A stretch of 64,000 nucleotides of DNA. Origin: Chondrosia reniformis. Its lineage: Eukaryota > Porifera > Demospongiae > Chondrillida > Chondrillidae. The stretch lies in the NCBI GenBank assembly GCA_947172415.1, contig OX359192.1:4714501-4778500 (forward strand). The letters are read 5' to 3'. Shown one piece after another: positions 12,196 through 26,150 of this stretch (the first letter of the stretch is position 1; every line of letters starts with the position of its first letter). The notes under the pieces were generated by a model. It was not told where the DNA came from. It ran no database searches and saw only the letters and a program-made list of their open reading frames with translations. A program made the position numbers and the translations under genes.

Positions 12196-13173
12196 TACAT
12201 ATATACTACTAGTACATACAACTAGTCCATACAACTAGTACGTACAAATAGTACATACAACTAGTACCTACAAGTTATACATACAACAAGTACATACAAA
12301 TATTAACGAGTACATACACATAGTTCATAAAACTATTATATACAACTAGTACATCCAAATAGAACATAAAACTTGTACAAACACCAAGGACATAAAATTG
12401 GTACATACAACTGGTCCATACAATTAGACCATACAACTAGTAACTGGTACATACAACTATTACCCATTACTAGTACAGGCAACTAATTCCAACACCTAGT
12501 AAATATAACTAAACCTAGTACGTACTTCTAATACTCACGACTAGTACATACAACTAGTACCTACAACTAGTAAATATAACAAAACTAGTACAAACAACTA
12601 GTACCTATAACTAGCAGTCGGACATACAACTACTACATACAACTAGTAAATACAACTAGTACACGCAACTATAACATACAACTAGTATATACCTATAACT
12701 AATACATAAACCTAGTACATAAAACTGGTAACGAGTACCTCCAGCTAGTACATAGAACTAGTATATTCAACTTGAACATACAACTAGAACAAACAACTAG
12801 TACATATATCTAGTACATAGAACTAGTCCATACAATTAATACACACAGCTAGTACATACAACTAGGACATACAACTAGACCATACAACTAGTAACTGGTA
12901 CATACAACTAGGACATACAACTAGACCATACAACTATAAACTAGTACAAAGAACTAGTACATAAAACTAGTAAATATAACTAGTACTAGCACACACAACT
13001 AGTATATACAACTAGTATATACAAAGTAACGAGTGCATACAACTAGTACATACTAAAAGTAACGAGTGCATACAACTAGAACATCCCAAAAGCACATACA
13101 CGTGGTACATACAACTAGGGCATACATCTAGCACATACAACTACTCCATACAACTAGTACTATAACTAGTACT
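12196..13173 (-). repeat. 13-bp minisatellite block, reverse orientation
   Basis: Complement orientation (ACATACAACTAGT). Runs from the polarity-switch core to the truncated palindromic element at 13,174. Confidence 0.95.
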
Positions 13174-13349
13174 AGAAATATTAAAAATTTTCTACAAAAA
13201 TAGTGAAGATGTAGGGATGGCATAAAAAGTAGAGAAACAAGAAAGGGATGTTACACAGTGAAGCATTAGCTGTGCATGAATCATACAACATCCTTGCTTG
13301 TAGGATTCATGTATAGCTAATGCTTCACTGTGTAACATCCCTTTCTTTT
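13174..13349. mobile_element. Composite palindromic element, palindrome-only fragment (copy D)
   Basis: Left arm and most of the right arm of the ~247-bp palindrome are present, including GGGATGTTACACAGTGAAGC and its complement. The right arm stops at CCCTTTCTTTTATGG and the ~500-bp single-copy part is absent, so the copy is truncated where the unique promoter-like region begins. Confidence 0.8.
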
Positions 13350-13665
13350 ATGGTCATAACAAAATTTTGCATCAATACCTAACTGTTTATACCTTTAAGG
13401 CTTGAACCGCTCGAGCATTTTGTTGCAATCAGCGCTGTATGTAGTCAGACTATACCGACCTCCATTTTCTAATGACGTCATCGACGTGTTTCGTACCAGA
13501 CTTACATGCGCCCAAACTGGGTCCCATACTCTTTTGCGACTGTAAAAACGTGTCACCACGCCTTCTAGGACGTTTCCGCGCTCGTACACAGACGTTTCGA
13601 ACTTTAGGGTGAGCTAGTAGCATCGTTCAGATTCTTCTTTGCTGCATGCATAGCTAGTCATCACT
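13350..13665 (+). promoter_or_regulatory. Candidate promoter and 5'UTR with a CRE
   Basis: Unlike its surroundings this ~315-bp stretch is CpG-containing and non-repetitive. It holds a perfect palindromic CRE/ATF site (TGACGTCA, 13,473-13,480) and several CG-bearing words. It directly precedes a short open frame at 13,666. CRE in a CpG-rich island is typical of animal housekeeping promoters. Promoter activity is inferred. Confidence 0.4.
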
Positions 13666-13761
13666 ATGGCCCAGCGAATTGGTCCTATGATGCTTCAGAC
13701 TGGCAGAGAATTTGTTATGGGCAGAAAGGGCAGATTAGGGACATTTGGTAACTTTAAGTAA
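13666..13761 (+). CDS. Short ORF or first coding exon, unrecognised basic peptide
   Basis: An ATG opens 31 codons followed by TAA: MAQRIGPMMLQTGREFVMGR, then KGRLGTFGNFK. The peptide is basic, with paired Met-Met and RKGR-type residues, and does not look like satellite translation. A GT at 13,758-13,759 (TTTAA then GTAATATG) could be a weak splice donor, making this exon 1 of a longer gene. It lies downstream of a CRE-bearing CpG-rich stretch. I do not recognise the family. A start peptide of a small mitochondrial or ribosomal protein is conceivable, but that is a guess. Confidence 0.35.
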   Translation: MAQRIGPMMLQTGREFVMGRKGRLGTFGNFK

Positions 13762-14139
13762 TATGTTTTTGTTTATACAGTAAAATACAGGAAATATTAC
13801 ATAAATACAAGCTACAAACAACAAAAACGTGTGCACATGCACCTGCACGCATGTGGTAAATTTGTATAACTCTGTTCTGGCTCTGTTTACTATCTGACTC
13901 GCATGTAGCAGCTATATATATTGTATGTATAAAGGTCTATTTGAGCTAGGCACTTTAAGGCATGTATATAGGCAACTGAGTGATAGCTATATAGTGTCAC
14001 ATAGCTAAGCAGTTTGAAGGTCACATAGCTGGAGAATGAAGTGACTCCAATCACCAGATTAGCTCACAGGGATAATTGTATGAGATATAGGACCAGAAGC
14101 CTCATTGGCCTCCCCAATTAAAAAGAGATGGCTCCGGCC
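13762..14139. other. Unique AT-rich stretch, possible intron
   Basis: Non-satellite sequence between the short ORF and the next forward satellite block. No second exon, RNA gene or transposon signature is recognised. It ends near GGCTCCGGCCCTGTGTACTA, where satellite resumes. Confidence 0.5.
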
Positions 14140-17100
14140 CTGTGTACTACTTGTATGAACCAGTTGTATGTACTAGTTGTACTTACTAGTTGTATGTACT
14201 AGTAGTGTGTGACCTAGTACTAGTTATATTTATTAGTTGTTTGTACCAGTTGTGTATACTAGTTGTATAAACTAGATGTATATACCAGTGCTAGTTGTAT
14301 TGACTAGTTGTAGGTTCTATGTACTGGTTGTATGAACTATTTGTGTGTACTAGTTGTAGGTGCTAGTTGTAAGTTCTACTTACAAGTTGTATGGACTAGT
14401 TGTATGTACTAGTCGTATGTACTAGTTGTATGTGCTAGTTGTATGTACTACTTAATATATTTAATCACTAGTTTAATTTACAAGGTTTAGGTACTAATTT
14501 TACGCACTAGTTGTGTGATACTAATTGATTGTACTAGTTGCATGTACTAGTTGTAATCAAAAGTTGTATGTACTAGTTACTATTTGCTAGTCCTAGTTGT
14601 GTGTTCTAGTTGCATGCATTAGTTATATGTTTTAGTCGTTTGTACTAGTTGTATGTCCTGGTTGTGTGTACTGGTTGTATGTAGTAGTTGAAGTAGAAAT
14701 TTAATATACAAGTTGTATGGTCTAGTTGTAAAAACTAGTAGTATGTACTAGTTGTATGTACTAGTTGTATGTAGTAGTTGTAGGTATTAGTATTAGGTAT
14801 ATTTACTGGTTGTAGGTTCTAGTTGTACAGACTCTTTGTATTTACTAGTTGTATGCACCGGTTCTATGTAGTAGCAGTAGTACTAGTTGTCTGTACTAGT
14901 TGTATGTACTAGTTGTATGTACTAGTTGTATTTACTAGGTAAATGTACTAGTAGTAGATATATTTACAAGTTGTAAGTACTAGTTGTTTGCAAAGGTTGT
15001 ATGTACTAGTCACAATTTTTATGTACTAGTTGTTAGTTCTAGTTGTATGCATTAGTTATATGTTATAGTTAATTGTACTAGTTGTATGAACTAGTTGTAG
15101 GTACTTGTAGTAGTTATATTTACTAGTTGTAGGTACTAGTTGTTTGCAAAGGTTGTATGTACTAGTCACAATTTTTATGTACTAGTTGTTAGTTCTAGTT
15201 GTATGCATTAGTTATATGTTTTAGTTAATTGTACTAGTTGCATGAACTAGTAGTATGAACTAGTGGTATGTACTAGTTGTATATACTAGTTCTAGTTATA
15301 TTTACTATTGGTTAAGTACTAGTAGTATGTACTAGTTGTATGTACTAGTATTAGTTATATTTACCAGGGTTAGATTTTGTTGTACATACTAGCTTTTTGT
15401 ACTGGTTGTATGAACTAGTTGTATATTCTCTTTGTCTTTATTAGTTATATTAACTAGGTGTACGTACTAGTTATAAGTCCTAGTTGTATGTACTCGTTAT
15501 TAGTTTTATGTACTCCTTGTATGTACTCATGACTAGTTGAATGTACTAGTTGTATGTAGTAGTTGTTATGAAAACTTGTATGTACTAGGACTCGTTTTAT
15601 TTGCTACCTGTAGATACTACTTGCATGTACTAGTTGTGTGTATTAGTTGTATGGAATAGGTTTTTATACTAGTTGTTTGTAGTAATTGTATGTACTAGTT
15701 CTAGGTGCTAGTTGTAAGTACTCGTTGTATATACTCTTTATAAGTTGTATGTACGCGTTGTATGTACTAGTTATATGTGCTAGTTATATTTTCTTGTTTT
15801 AGGTACTAGTTGCATGTATTGTTGTATGTACTCTTTGTATTTTTTAGTTAAATGCACCAGTTCTATGAACTAGGTATAGGACTAGTTGTATGTACTCTTT
15901 GCATGTACAAGTTTCAGGTACTAGTTGTATGTAATAGTTGTATGTACTGGTTGTACGAAATAGTTGTATCCGGATATATTTACTAGTTGTATGTACTAGT
16001 TGTATGTATTGGTTGTATGTACTAGTTGCATGTTCTAGTTGTATGTATTAGTAGTAGTTATGTTTACTAGCTGTAGGTACTAGTTGTATGCAAAAGGTGT
16101 ATGTACTAGTTACTATTTGTATGTACTTGTTGTCTGTTCTAGTTGAATGCATTAGTTATATGTTATAGTCATATGTACTAGTTATATATACTAGTTGTGT
16201 GCACCAGTTAAATGTACTAGTTATATGTACTAGTTCTATATGTAAATACAAATTATATGAACTAGTTTTATATAACAATTTTATGTAGTAGTTGTATGTA
16301 CAAGTTGCAAGTGTGTGCTAGTAGTATGTTCTAGTCATATACTCTAGGTTAATATACTAGTTATAATACTAGTTGTTTGTACTAGTTGTATCACCTAGTT
16401 GTAGCACTAGTTCCATGTCCTAGTTGTATGTACTAGTTGTATGTATTAGTTGTATGTACTAGTTGTATCTACTAGTTGTATGTAGTAGGTGTAATAACTA
16501 GTAGTATGTATGTACCAATTGTCTGTACTAGTTGTATGTACTAGTTGTATTTACTAGGTATATGTACTAGTTGTATGTACTCGTTGTATGTAATCGTAAT
16601 TAGTTTTAGGTACTCCTTGTATGTATTAGTTGTATGCACCAGTTCCATGTAGTAGCAGTAGTACTAGTTGTATGTACTAGTTGAATGTACCAGTTGTATG
16701 TACTAGTTGTATGTACTAGTTGTATTTACTAGGTGTATGTACTAGTTGTATCTAGTAGTTGTTTGAAATACTTGTATGTCCTAAGACTAGTTATATTTAC
16801 TACGTGTATATACTAGTGGTATGGACAAATTGTATGTATTAGTTGTATGTACTAGTTGTATGTACTCATTGTATGTACTCGTTATTAGTTTTATTAACTC
16901 CTTTTATGTACTCATTGTTAGTTGAATGCACTAGTTGTTTGTAGTAGTTGTTTGAAATACTTTTATGTACTAGGACTAGTAATATTTACTAGTTTTCTGT
17001 ACTAGTTTTATGTACTAGTTGTATTTACTAGGTATATGTACTATTTGTATGTACTCGTTGTATGTACTCGTAATTAGTTTTATGTACTCCTTGTATGTAT

Positions 17101-17745
17101 TAGTTGTATGCACCAGTTCCATGTAGTAGCAGTAGTACTAGTTGTATGTACTAGTTGAATGTACCAGTTGTATGTACTAGTTGTATGTACTAGTTGTATT
17201 TACTAGGTGTATGTACTAGTTGTATGTAGTAGTTGTTTGAAATACTTGTATGTCCTAAGACTAGTTATATTTACTACGTGTATATACTAGTGGTATGGAC
17301 AAATTGTATGTATTAGTTGTATGTACTAGTTGTATGTACTCATTTTATGTACTCGTTATTAGTTTTATTAACTCCTTTTATGTACTCATTGTTAGTTGAA
17401 TGCACTAGTTGTTTGTAGTAGTTGTTTGAAATACTTGTATGTACTAGGAATAGTAATATTTACTAGTTTTCTGTACTAGTTGTATGTGCTAGTTCTATGA
17501 GTAATATAACTAGTTATTTTACTAGTTGTTTGTACTTGTTGTATGAACTAGTTTTATGTACTCGTTGTAATTACTCGTTACTAGTTGTATGGGCTAGTTG
17601 TATGTACTACTTGTTTGAACTAGTTGTATGTACTAGTACTAGTTATAATTACTAGTTGTAGGTACTAGTGATTTGTACTAGTTGTAGGTTCTAGTTGAAT
17701 GTACTAGTCCTAGGTACTAATTGTATGTACAAATTGTATGAACTA
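14140..17745 (+). repeat. 13-bp minisatellite block, forward orientation
   Basis: Forward-orientation monomers with local duplications: a ~157-bp period at about 14,960 and 15,120 (shared word GTTTGCAAAGGTTGTATG), and a ~474-bp period at about 16,530-17,490. No gene seen. Confidence 0.95.
16530..17490 (+). repeat. Tandem duplication of ~474 bp inside the satellite
   Basis: Copies meet at about 17,004. TACTCCTTGTATGTATTAG at 16,611 recurs at 17,085. Both contain CCATGTAGTAGCAGTAGTAC and TTTGAAATACTT. Few differences separate them. Confidence 0.8.
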
Positions 17746-18369
17746 CAGTAGAAATCGTTTAACGTGAAAAATCACTTAACACGAAAGTTTTAATTGGTTC
17801 CTATATATGGGCTATACTTTCCCAAACATTATTATCCTTTTAACACGAAATTTGATAACATGAAAATCATTTAACGTGTAAGAAATGGGCAGGCGCAAAG
17901 GTGTTAAATTCATTTTATACAAAATTTAATTATGGCGGCTAAGTAGAAATCGTTAACCATTAAAGAAAATGTACAAATATTGAAGGCTATCGAACAAAGC
18001 ATGGTGCAAAAGGTAGAATTGCAAGGGAATGCGGCATTGCCAATTCAACTTTATCGGACATTATCAAGGACAAGACCCGTATCTTACACGCTTTTGAATC
18101 GTCAACATTCGAGCCAAAATGGAAGTGTCTATGGATGGCAAAATTTGAAGAGGTAGAGGATGTTTTGTTGCTTTGGTTTAAGGCCATTTGCGGCAAAAAT
18201 GTACCCATAACGCAAGCCAATTGACAGGACTATAATAAGCCTCTTATAAATTTTATAACTATCTTTATGTAGACTATACTACTCTTTAAGCATTACACTG
18301 TTAACAGGAAATATTTTTACACGAAATTTGTAAGCAGTCACTTGGATTCGTGTTAACGAGATTCTACTG
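17746..18369 (+). mobile_element. Pogo/Tigger-like DNA transposon, internally deleted (624 bp)
   Basis: Inverted termini CAGTAGAAATCGTTTAAC and (reverse complement of the right end) CAGTAGAATCTCGTTAAC. TA lies on both sides (17,744-17,745 and 18,370-18,371), the classic target duplication. Inside on the plus strand are remnants of the CENP-B/Tigger DNA-binding region: KSLTIKENVQILKAIEQ near 17,950-18,000, then after a frameshift an HTH-like ARECGIANSTLSDIIKD, then WFKAICGKNVPITQAN before a stop near 18,220. The DDE catalytic domain is absent, so it is non-autonomous. Confidence 0.85.
17950..18224 (+). pseudogene. CENP-B/Tigger-type HTH DNA-binding domain remnant
   Basis: Two adjacent HTH signatures read on the plus strand: a psq-like repeat (SLTIKENVQILKAIEQ, then IARECGIANSTLSDIIK) and the start of the Tc5/CENPB HTH (LLLWFKAICGKNVPITQ). 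A frameshift near 18,000 separates the first segment from the rest, and the frame stops after ITQAN. In intact Tigger transposases these helices bind the terminal repeats. The complementary-strand frame at 17,987-18,220 is a shadow. Confidence 0.75.
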
Positions 18370-21300
18370 TAGTTGTATGTACTCGTTGCATCTACTCGTT
18401 ACTAGTTGTATGTTCTTGTTGTATGTATTAATTTTATGTACTCTTTGTATTTACTAGTTGTATCCACCAGTTCTATGAATGAACTAGCTATAGTAATAGT
18501 TGTATGTACTAGTTGCATGTACTAGTCGTTTGTACCAGTTGTTTGGACTAGTTGTATGAACTAGTTGTATGTACTGGCTGTATGAACTAGATGCATGTAC
18601 TTCTTGTATGCACTCGTTACTAGTTTTATGTCCTCGTTGTATGAACAAATTGCATTTACTAGTTATATGTACCAGTTGTAGTTAATAGTTGTATGTATTA
18701 GTTGTATGACCTTGTTGTATGTTCTAGTTGTATGTACTCGTTTTATGTACTAGTTGTAAGTACCAGTGGTATGTACTAGTTGTATGCACTTGCTTTTTGT
18801 ACTAGCTGTATGTACTATTTGTAAGTACTTGGTATGTGTACTAGTCATATGTACTAGTTGTGGACTAGTTGTATATACTGGTTCTATGTACTAGTTTAAT
18901 GTACTAGTTGCTTGAATAAGTTCAATGGACTAGTTGTAGTACTAGTTGTATGTACTAGTCGTATGTACTAGTCGTATGTACCAGTTGTATGTACTCTTTG
19001 TAATAACTAGTTGTATGTACCAGTTCTATTTACTAACTGTAGTCCTAGTTGTATGCACTGCTATTGTGTACTAGTTGTATGTACTAGTACTAGATATATT
19101 TACTAGTTGTCGGTACTAGTGGTACATACTAGTTGTATGTACTAGGTGTATGTACTAGTGGGACATACTAGTTAATAGTTGAATGTATAAGTGGCATGTT
19201 CTGGTTGTATGCAATAGTTGTGTGTACTAGTTGTATGTCCTAGTACTAGTTATATTTACTAGTTGTATTTACTAGTTGTATGAACTAGTTGTATGTTATA
19301 GTTGTATTTACTAGTACTAGTTATATTTACTAGTTGTAGGTACAAGGGTACATATTAATTGTATATACTAGTTGTTTGTACTAGTTATGTATTCTAGTTA
19401 TTAGTATTAGTTATATGTACTAGTTAGATGTACTAGTTAATAGTTGAATGTTCTATTTGTATATAGTAGTTATATGTACTAGTCATATGTACTAGTTGTA
19501 TATACTAGTTGTATATACTAGTTGTATGTACTCTTTGTATTTCCTAGTTTTATGTACTAACTACAGTACTAGTTAGTATGCACTAGTTGTATGTACTAGT
19601 TATATGAACTAGTTGATTGAAATCCTTGTATGTACACGTTAATAATTGCATGTACTCGTTGTATGTACTAGTTGTGTGTGCTCTTTGTATTTACCAGCTG
19701 TATGCATCAGTTCTAGGTACTAGCTGTAGTAGTAGTTGTATGTCCTAGTTGTATGTACTAGTTGTATGTTCTAGTTGTATGAACTAGATGTATGTACTAG
19801 TTGTATGTACTTGCTGCATGAACTTGTAACTAGTTGTATCTACTCGTTTTATTTACTACTTGTTTGAACTAGTTTTATGTACTAGTACTAATTATATTTA
19901 CTAGTTGTAGGAACTAGTTGTTTGTACTCGTTGCATGTACTCTTTACTAGTTGTTTTTACTCGTTGTAGTACTCTTTACTAGTTGTCTATTCCCGCTGTA
20001 TGAACAAATTGCATTTACTAGCTTTATTTACTAGTTGTATGTACTCGTTGTATGTACTAGTTGTATGACCTTTTTGTATGTTCAAGTTGTATGTACTCGT
20101 TCTATGTACCAGTTTTATGAACAAGTTGTATGTACTAGGATTAGTTATATTTACTAGTTGCAGGGACTAGTTGTACATACATATTGTATGTACTAGTTGC
20201 ATGAACTAGTTGTGTATAGTGGTAGTAAGTAGTAGTTGCATGTACTAGTTGGATGTACTAGTAACTAGTTGAATGTACTAGTTGCATGTTCTACTTGTAT
20301 GTACTTGTTATATGTACTAGTTATATTTCTAGTTTTATGTACTAGTTGCATGTACTAGTTGTATATACTCTTTGTATTTCCTAGTGGTATGGACCAGTTC
20401 TATGTACTAGCTATAGGACTAGCTGTATGTACTAGTTGCATGTACAAGTTGTATGTGTTCTAGTACTAGTTCTATTTACTAGTTGTATGTACTAGTTGTA
20501 TGAACTAGTTGTATGTACTAGTACTAGTTATATTTACTAGTTGTGTGTACTAGTTGTGTGTACTAGTTGCATGTACTAGTTGTATGTTCTAGTTGTATGT
20601 ACTAGTAGTAGTTAAATTTACTAGTTGTATGTAGTAGTTGTTTGTAAAAGTTGTATGTACCAGTTACTATTTGTATGTACTGGCTGTATGTTCTAGTTTA
20701 TGAATTAGTTATATGTTATAGTTGTAAGTACTCATTGTATGTATTAGTTGTGTGTACCAGTTGAATGTACTAGTTATATGTATTAGTTCTATGTGTAAAT
20801 ACAAATTATATGAACTAGTGGTATATAACAATTACATATAGAAATTGTATGTACTAGTTGTAAGTACTAGTTATATGTACTAGTAGTATGTACAAGTCAT
20901 ATACTCTAGGTTAATATACTAGTAAGTATAATAGTTGTTTGCACTAGTTGTATCAACTAGTTGCAGCACTAGTTGCATGAACTAGTTGTATGTTCTAGTT
21001 GCAATACTAGTTGTATGTACTAGTTGTATGTCCTAGTTGTATGTAGTAGTTGAAGTAGTAATTTAACATACTACTTGTACGCCCTAGTTGTATGTACTGG
21101 TTGTATGAACTAGTAGTATGTGCTAGTTGTATGTACTAATTGTATCTATTAGTGGTAAATTCTAGTTGTATACTCTATTTCTATGTACTAGTTGTTTGTA
21201 GTAATTGTATATACTAGTAGTATGTCCTAATTGTATGTTGTAGTTGTACTACTAGTTCTATGTACTGGTTGTATGTATTAGTTGAAGTAGTAATTTAACA

Positions 21301-21588
21301 TACTACTTGTACGCCCTAGTTGTATGTACTGGTTGTATGAACTAGTAGTATGTGCTAGTTGTATGTACTAATTGTATCTATTAGTGGTAAATTCTAGTTG
21401 TATACTCTATTTCTATGTACTAGTTGTATGTAGTAATTGTATATACTAGTAGTATGTCCTAATTGTATGTTGTAGTTGTACTACTAGTTCTATGTACTGG
21501 TTGTATGTATTAGTTCTATGTGTAAGTACTAGTCATATGTACTAGTTGTATATACCAGTTATATGTACTAGTTATATGTACTAGTTGT
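18370..21588 (+). repeat. 13-bp minisatellite block, forward orientation
   Basis: Continuation of the forward array after the Tigger insertion. Near its end a ~232-bp unit is duplicated (starts at 21,049 and 21,281, word GTTGAAGTAGTAATTTAACA). No gene seen. Confidence 0.95.
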
Positions 21589-21720
21589 GACAGGTATGGT
21601 TGTTATAACCACTAGCTACTTGTTTTAATTTTTGGTATGTCATTTCAAACAATAAACAATAGCTGTTATTTTAACCATATGATGATGCTTTGACATATAA
21701 TTTTTTCACTGCGCAACAAG
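21589..21720 (+). repeat. Satellite polarity-switch core, copy 2
   Basis: Same core as at 12,067: GACAGGTATGGTTGTTATAA, CCACTAGCTACTTG, TTTTAATTTTTGGTATGTCA, ATAGCTGTTATTTTAACC, CATATGATG, TTTTTTCACTGCGCAACAAG. Forward satellite ends at its left edge and reverse satellite starts at its right edge. Confidence 0.85.
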
Positions 21721-24700
21721 TACATATAACTAATAGATACAACTATTAACGAGTAGATACCCCTAGTTCCTAGAACTAGGGTATACAACTAGTACATACA
21801 ACTAAAACATAAAGCTTGTGCAAACACCTAGTACATAGGACTGGTACATACAACTACTCCATACAACTAGTACCAGGAGTTAGTAAATACAACTTGTATA
21901 TATAACTAGACCATACAATTAGTAACTGGTACATACAACTAGTACATATATCTAGTACAACTAGAACATAAAACTGATACATAACTCTGACATATAACTA
22001 GTTCATTTACCTAGTACATTCAATTAGTACATATAAGTAGCACATACAAATAGAACTAGTACATACAACTAATACATACAACTATTACATATAGGAAGTA
22101 CCTAGTACATACACATACTACTCACAACTAGTACATACAACTAGTACCTACAACGGGTAAATATAACTAATACTAGTACAAACAACTAGCACATACAACT
22201 TTTCCATACAGCTAGTACTACAGCTAGTACATAGACCTAAGGCATAGAAATAGTATATAAAACTAGTACATACAACTAGAACAGGCAACTAGTACATAAC
22301 TAGTACATGCAACTAGTAAATTTAACTAGTGTATACATCTAGCACATACAACATTTCCATACAGCTAGTACTACAGCTAGTACATAGACCTAAGGCATAG
22401 AAATAGTACTTACAACTAGTACATTACACAAGCGCCACAACTAGTACATTGACTTAGTACAAACAACTGGTAAATACAACTAGTACATGCAATTAGTACA
22501 TACAATAAGTAGATACAACTAGTACATACAAGCATATAAAACTGGAGTATAAAATAAGGAATTCATACAACTAGTACATAAAACTAGTACTACAACTAGT
22601 ACATGGAGCTAGTTCAAGCAACTAGTATATACAACTAGAAAATGCAACTAGTGTAAACAACTAGTTCATAACTAGTACATATGACTACTACACATACCTA
22701 GTACATAAAACTAGTACATACAACTAGTACATAAAACTAGTTCATACTACTAGTCCATACAACTAGTACAAGCAACTAGTACATATTAACTAGTTCATAC
22801 AACTAGTAAATACAACTATTACATGAAACTAGTACATGCAACTAGAACTGTATCTAGTACATAAAATGTGTGCCTACAACTAGGATATACAAAGAGTACA
22901 TACAACTAGTACATAGAACTAGAACATATAACTAGTACATGGAACTAGAACCGGCAACTAATACATTCAACTATTAACTAGTACATCCCACTAGTACATA
23001 CACCTACTACTTATAACTAATATGCACAAATAGTACAAACAACTAGTGCAAACATCTAGTACATAAGCACATATTACTAGTGCATACAACTAGTATATAC
23101 AACTAGTAAATATAACTAGTAATAGTACATACAACTTGTACACACAATTAGTTCATAAAATTAGTACATGCAACTAATTCATTGAACTAGTACTATAGTT
23201 AATACATAGAACTGGTGGAATAAAAAGGGTACACACAACTAGTACATACAACTAGAACATACAACTAGTACATACAACTGGTAAGTAGTGCATACAACTA
23301 GTAGATACAACTAGTACCTACAACTAGTAAATATAACAAGTTAAAGAACTTAGTACAAACTACGGGTACATTCAACTATTAACGAGTACTTACAACGAGT
23401 ATATGCAACAAGTTCTTACAACTCTATACAAATAGTACATTTAACTAGTACATACAACTAATACCTACAACTAGTAAATATATCTAGTTCTAGTACATAT
23501 AACTAGTTAAAACAACTAGTACATACAACTAGTACATACAACTGGTAACGAGTATATGCAACGAGTTCATAAAACAAGTAACGAGTACATACAACGAGTA
23601 CATACAACTAGTTCATACAACTAGTACTACAAGTAGTACATAGAAGTAGTTCAAGCAAGTAGAACATACAACAAGTACATACAACTAGTACATACAACTA
23701 GTTCATAACCAGTGCATATGACTAGTACACATACCTAGTACATACAACTAGTAAATACAACTAGTATATAAAACCAGTTTATAATACTACTCAACTAGTA
23801 AATACGACTAGTACATTTAACTAGTACACACAACTAGCATATACAATTATTACATGAAACTAGTTCATGAAAATAGTACTATAGCTAGTATATAGAATTT
23901 GTGCCTACCACTAGGAAATACAAGGAGTACATACAACTAGTACATATAACTAGTACACATAACTAGTATATACTACCAGAACATAAAACTAGTAGGAAAA
24001 AGGAGAAACTAGTACATACAACTAATAACTAGTACATGCAACTAGTACCTACCACTAGTAAATATAATTAGTACAAGTGATTAGTACATACAACAAGTAC
24101 ATTCAACTAGTAACGAGTACAATCAAGGAGTAAATGCAACTAGTTAATGTAACCAGTTCATATAATTAGCACATTTAACTAGTACATACAACTAGTACCT
24201 ATAACTAGTAAATATAACTTGTACTAGTACATGCAACTAGTTCAAACAACTATTACATACAACTAGTACACACAACTAGTATTTATAACTAGTGCTAGTT
24301 CAATTACTACTAGTAAATACAACTAGTAAGTACAAATAGTACATACAACTAGTACTACAGTTAGTACATAGAACTTGGGCATACAACTAGTAAATATAAA
24401 GACTACATACAACTAGTACATACAACTAGTACCTACAATTAGTATATACTACTAGTATATACAACTAGTAAATTCAACTGTTACAAAGAACTATTAAATA
24501 TAAGTAGACCTAGTACACAAAAACTAGTACATACCACTACTGTATACAACTAGTACACACAACTAGTACCATAGCTAGTACATACAACTAGCAATGGGTA
24601 CAAAGAATTAGTACATGCAGCTGGGAATGAGTACACACAACGAGTATATACATACAACAAGTACATACATTTAGTTCATACAACTAGTACATGCAACTAG

Positions 24701-25807
24701 TACACACAACTAGTATATACACTTAGCAAATACAACATTGACATACAAGTAGTACATAAAACTAGTACATACAACTAGTATATATAACTAGTACTAGTTC
24801 AATTACTACTAGTAAATACAACTAGTACACACAACTAGTATATACAACTAGTACCTACAATTAGTACATTACTACTAGTACACACAAGTAGTACATTCAA
24901 CTGGTACAAAAAACTAGTAAATATGAGTAGAACTAGTAGACATAAACTAGTACATACGACTAGTATATACAACTAGTACATAAGCCTCGTAAATACAACT
25001 AGTACATACAAGTAATACATACAACTAGTACATACAACTAGTATATAAAACTAGTTCATACTGCTAGTCCATACAACTAGTAAATAAAAATAGTAACAAC
25101 TACATACAACAAGTACCTACAACTAGTAACGTGTACCTACAACGATTTCATACTACTGTTTCATAAAAGTAGTACATACAACTAGTACATACAACTAGTT
25201 CCTACACCTAGTAAAAGGAATTAGTACATACAACTAGTACATACAACTAGTCCATACAACTAGTACATACAACTAGTATGTACAACTAAAGAGTACCTGC
25301 AACTAGTATATACAAGTAGTAAATATAACTAGTACTAGTAAACACACAACTAGTACATACAACTAGTTCATACATCTAGTACATATGACTAGTACTAACA
25401 ACTAGTACTACAACTAGTACTACAACTAATAGATAGAACTAGTTCAAGCATCTAGTAAGTACAACCGGTACATATAACTAGTACATCCAACTATATAGTT
25501 CATAACTAGTACATATCACTAGTACACATGCCTAGTACATACGACTAGTATATACAACAAGGCCATAAAACTAGAACCTCCAACTAACACATGCAACTAG
25601 GACTACAACTAGGGGATAGAACTAGTTCAAGCATGTAGTACGTACAACTGGTACATATAACTAGTACGTCCAACTAGTTCATAACCAGTACATATCACTA
25701 GTACACATACCTAGTACATACAACTACTATATTCAACTAGTCCATAAAACTAGAACCTCCAACTAACACATGCAACTAGGACATACAATTAGTATATACA
25801 ACTAGTA
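21721..25807 (-). repeat. 13-bp minisatellite block, reverse orientation
   Basis: Complement-orientation array with small local duplications: about 22,191 and 22,342 (word CATAGACCTAAGGCATAG), and about 25,385 and 25,577 (GAACTAGTTCAAGCAT). No gene seen. Confidence 0.95.
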
Positions 25808-26150
25808 CAGTAGAACCTCGGTTATCCGAACCTCAATTAACCGGCTGCTCGGATTATCCGGCATTAGATTCCGTTCCTAATTAACGTCCATCGTTTAATA
25901 GTGTGTACGAGTTTACGACAATGGCTAGCTGTAGCGATGTCTCCTTGAAAAGGAAGCGTAGTTGTGCTACTTTAAAGACCAAACTAACTTATTTGAACTA
26001 ACCACTCGACGAAATCAACCGAAATACTACTTGTTCCTCGTTTGAAAATGTCGATCGAGGCAGCGTTTTCTTTTGCTTCACACATCCGGTCGTTTCAGGT
26101 ATCCGGACATGGTCTGGTCCCGTTGGGGCCGGATAAGCGAGGGTCCACTG
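25808..26150 (+). mobile_element. Pogo/Tigger-like MITE (343 bp)
   Basis: Termini CAGTAGAACCTCGGTTATCC and, on the complement of the right end, CAGTGGACCCTCGCTTATCC. TA flanks both sides (25,806-25,807 and 26,151-26,152). An ATG at about 25,921 opens a 27-codon remnant with SLKRKRSCATLKTKL, resembling the very start of a Tigger HTH domain, then stops. The remainder has no transposase similarity I can see. Confidence 0.85.

Noticed and set aside
13395..13589. 64-codon minus-strand frame in the CRE island
   Set aside because: No similarity recognised; it overlaps the promoter-like region and the opposite strand has the better start context and downstream ORF.
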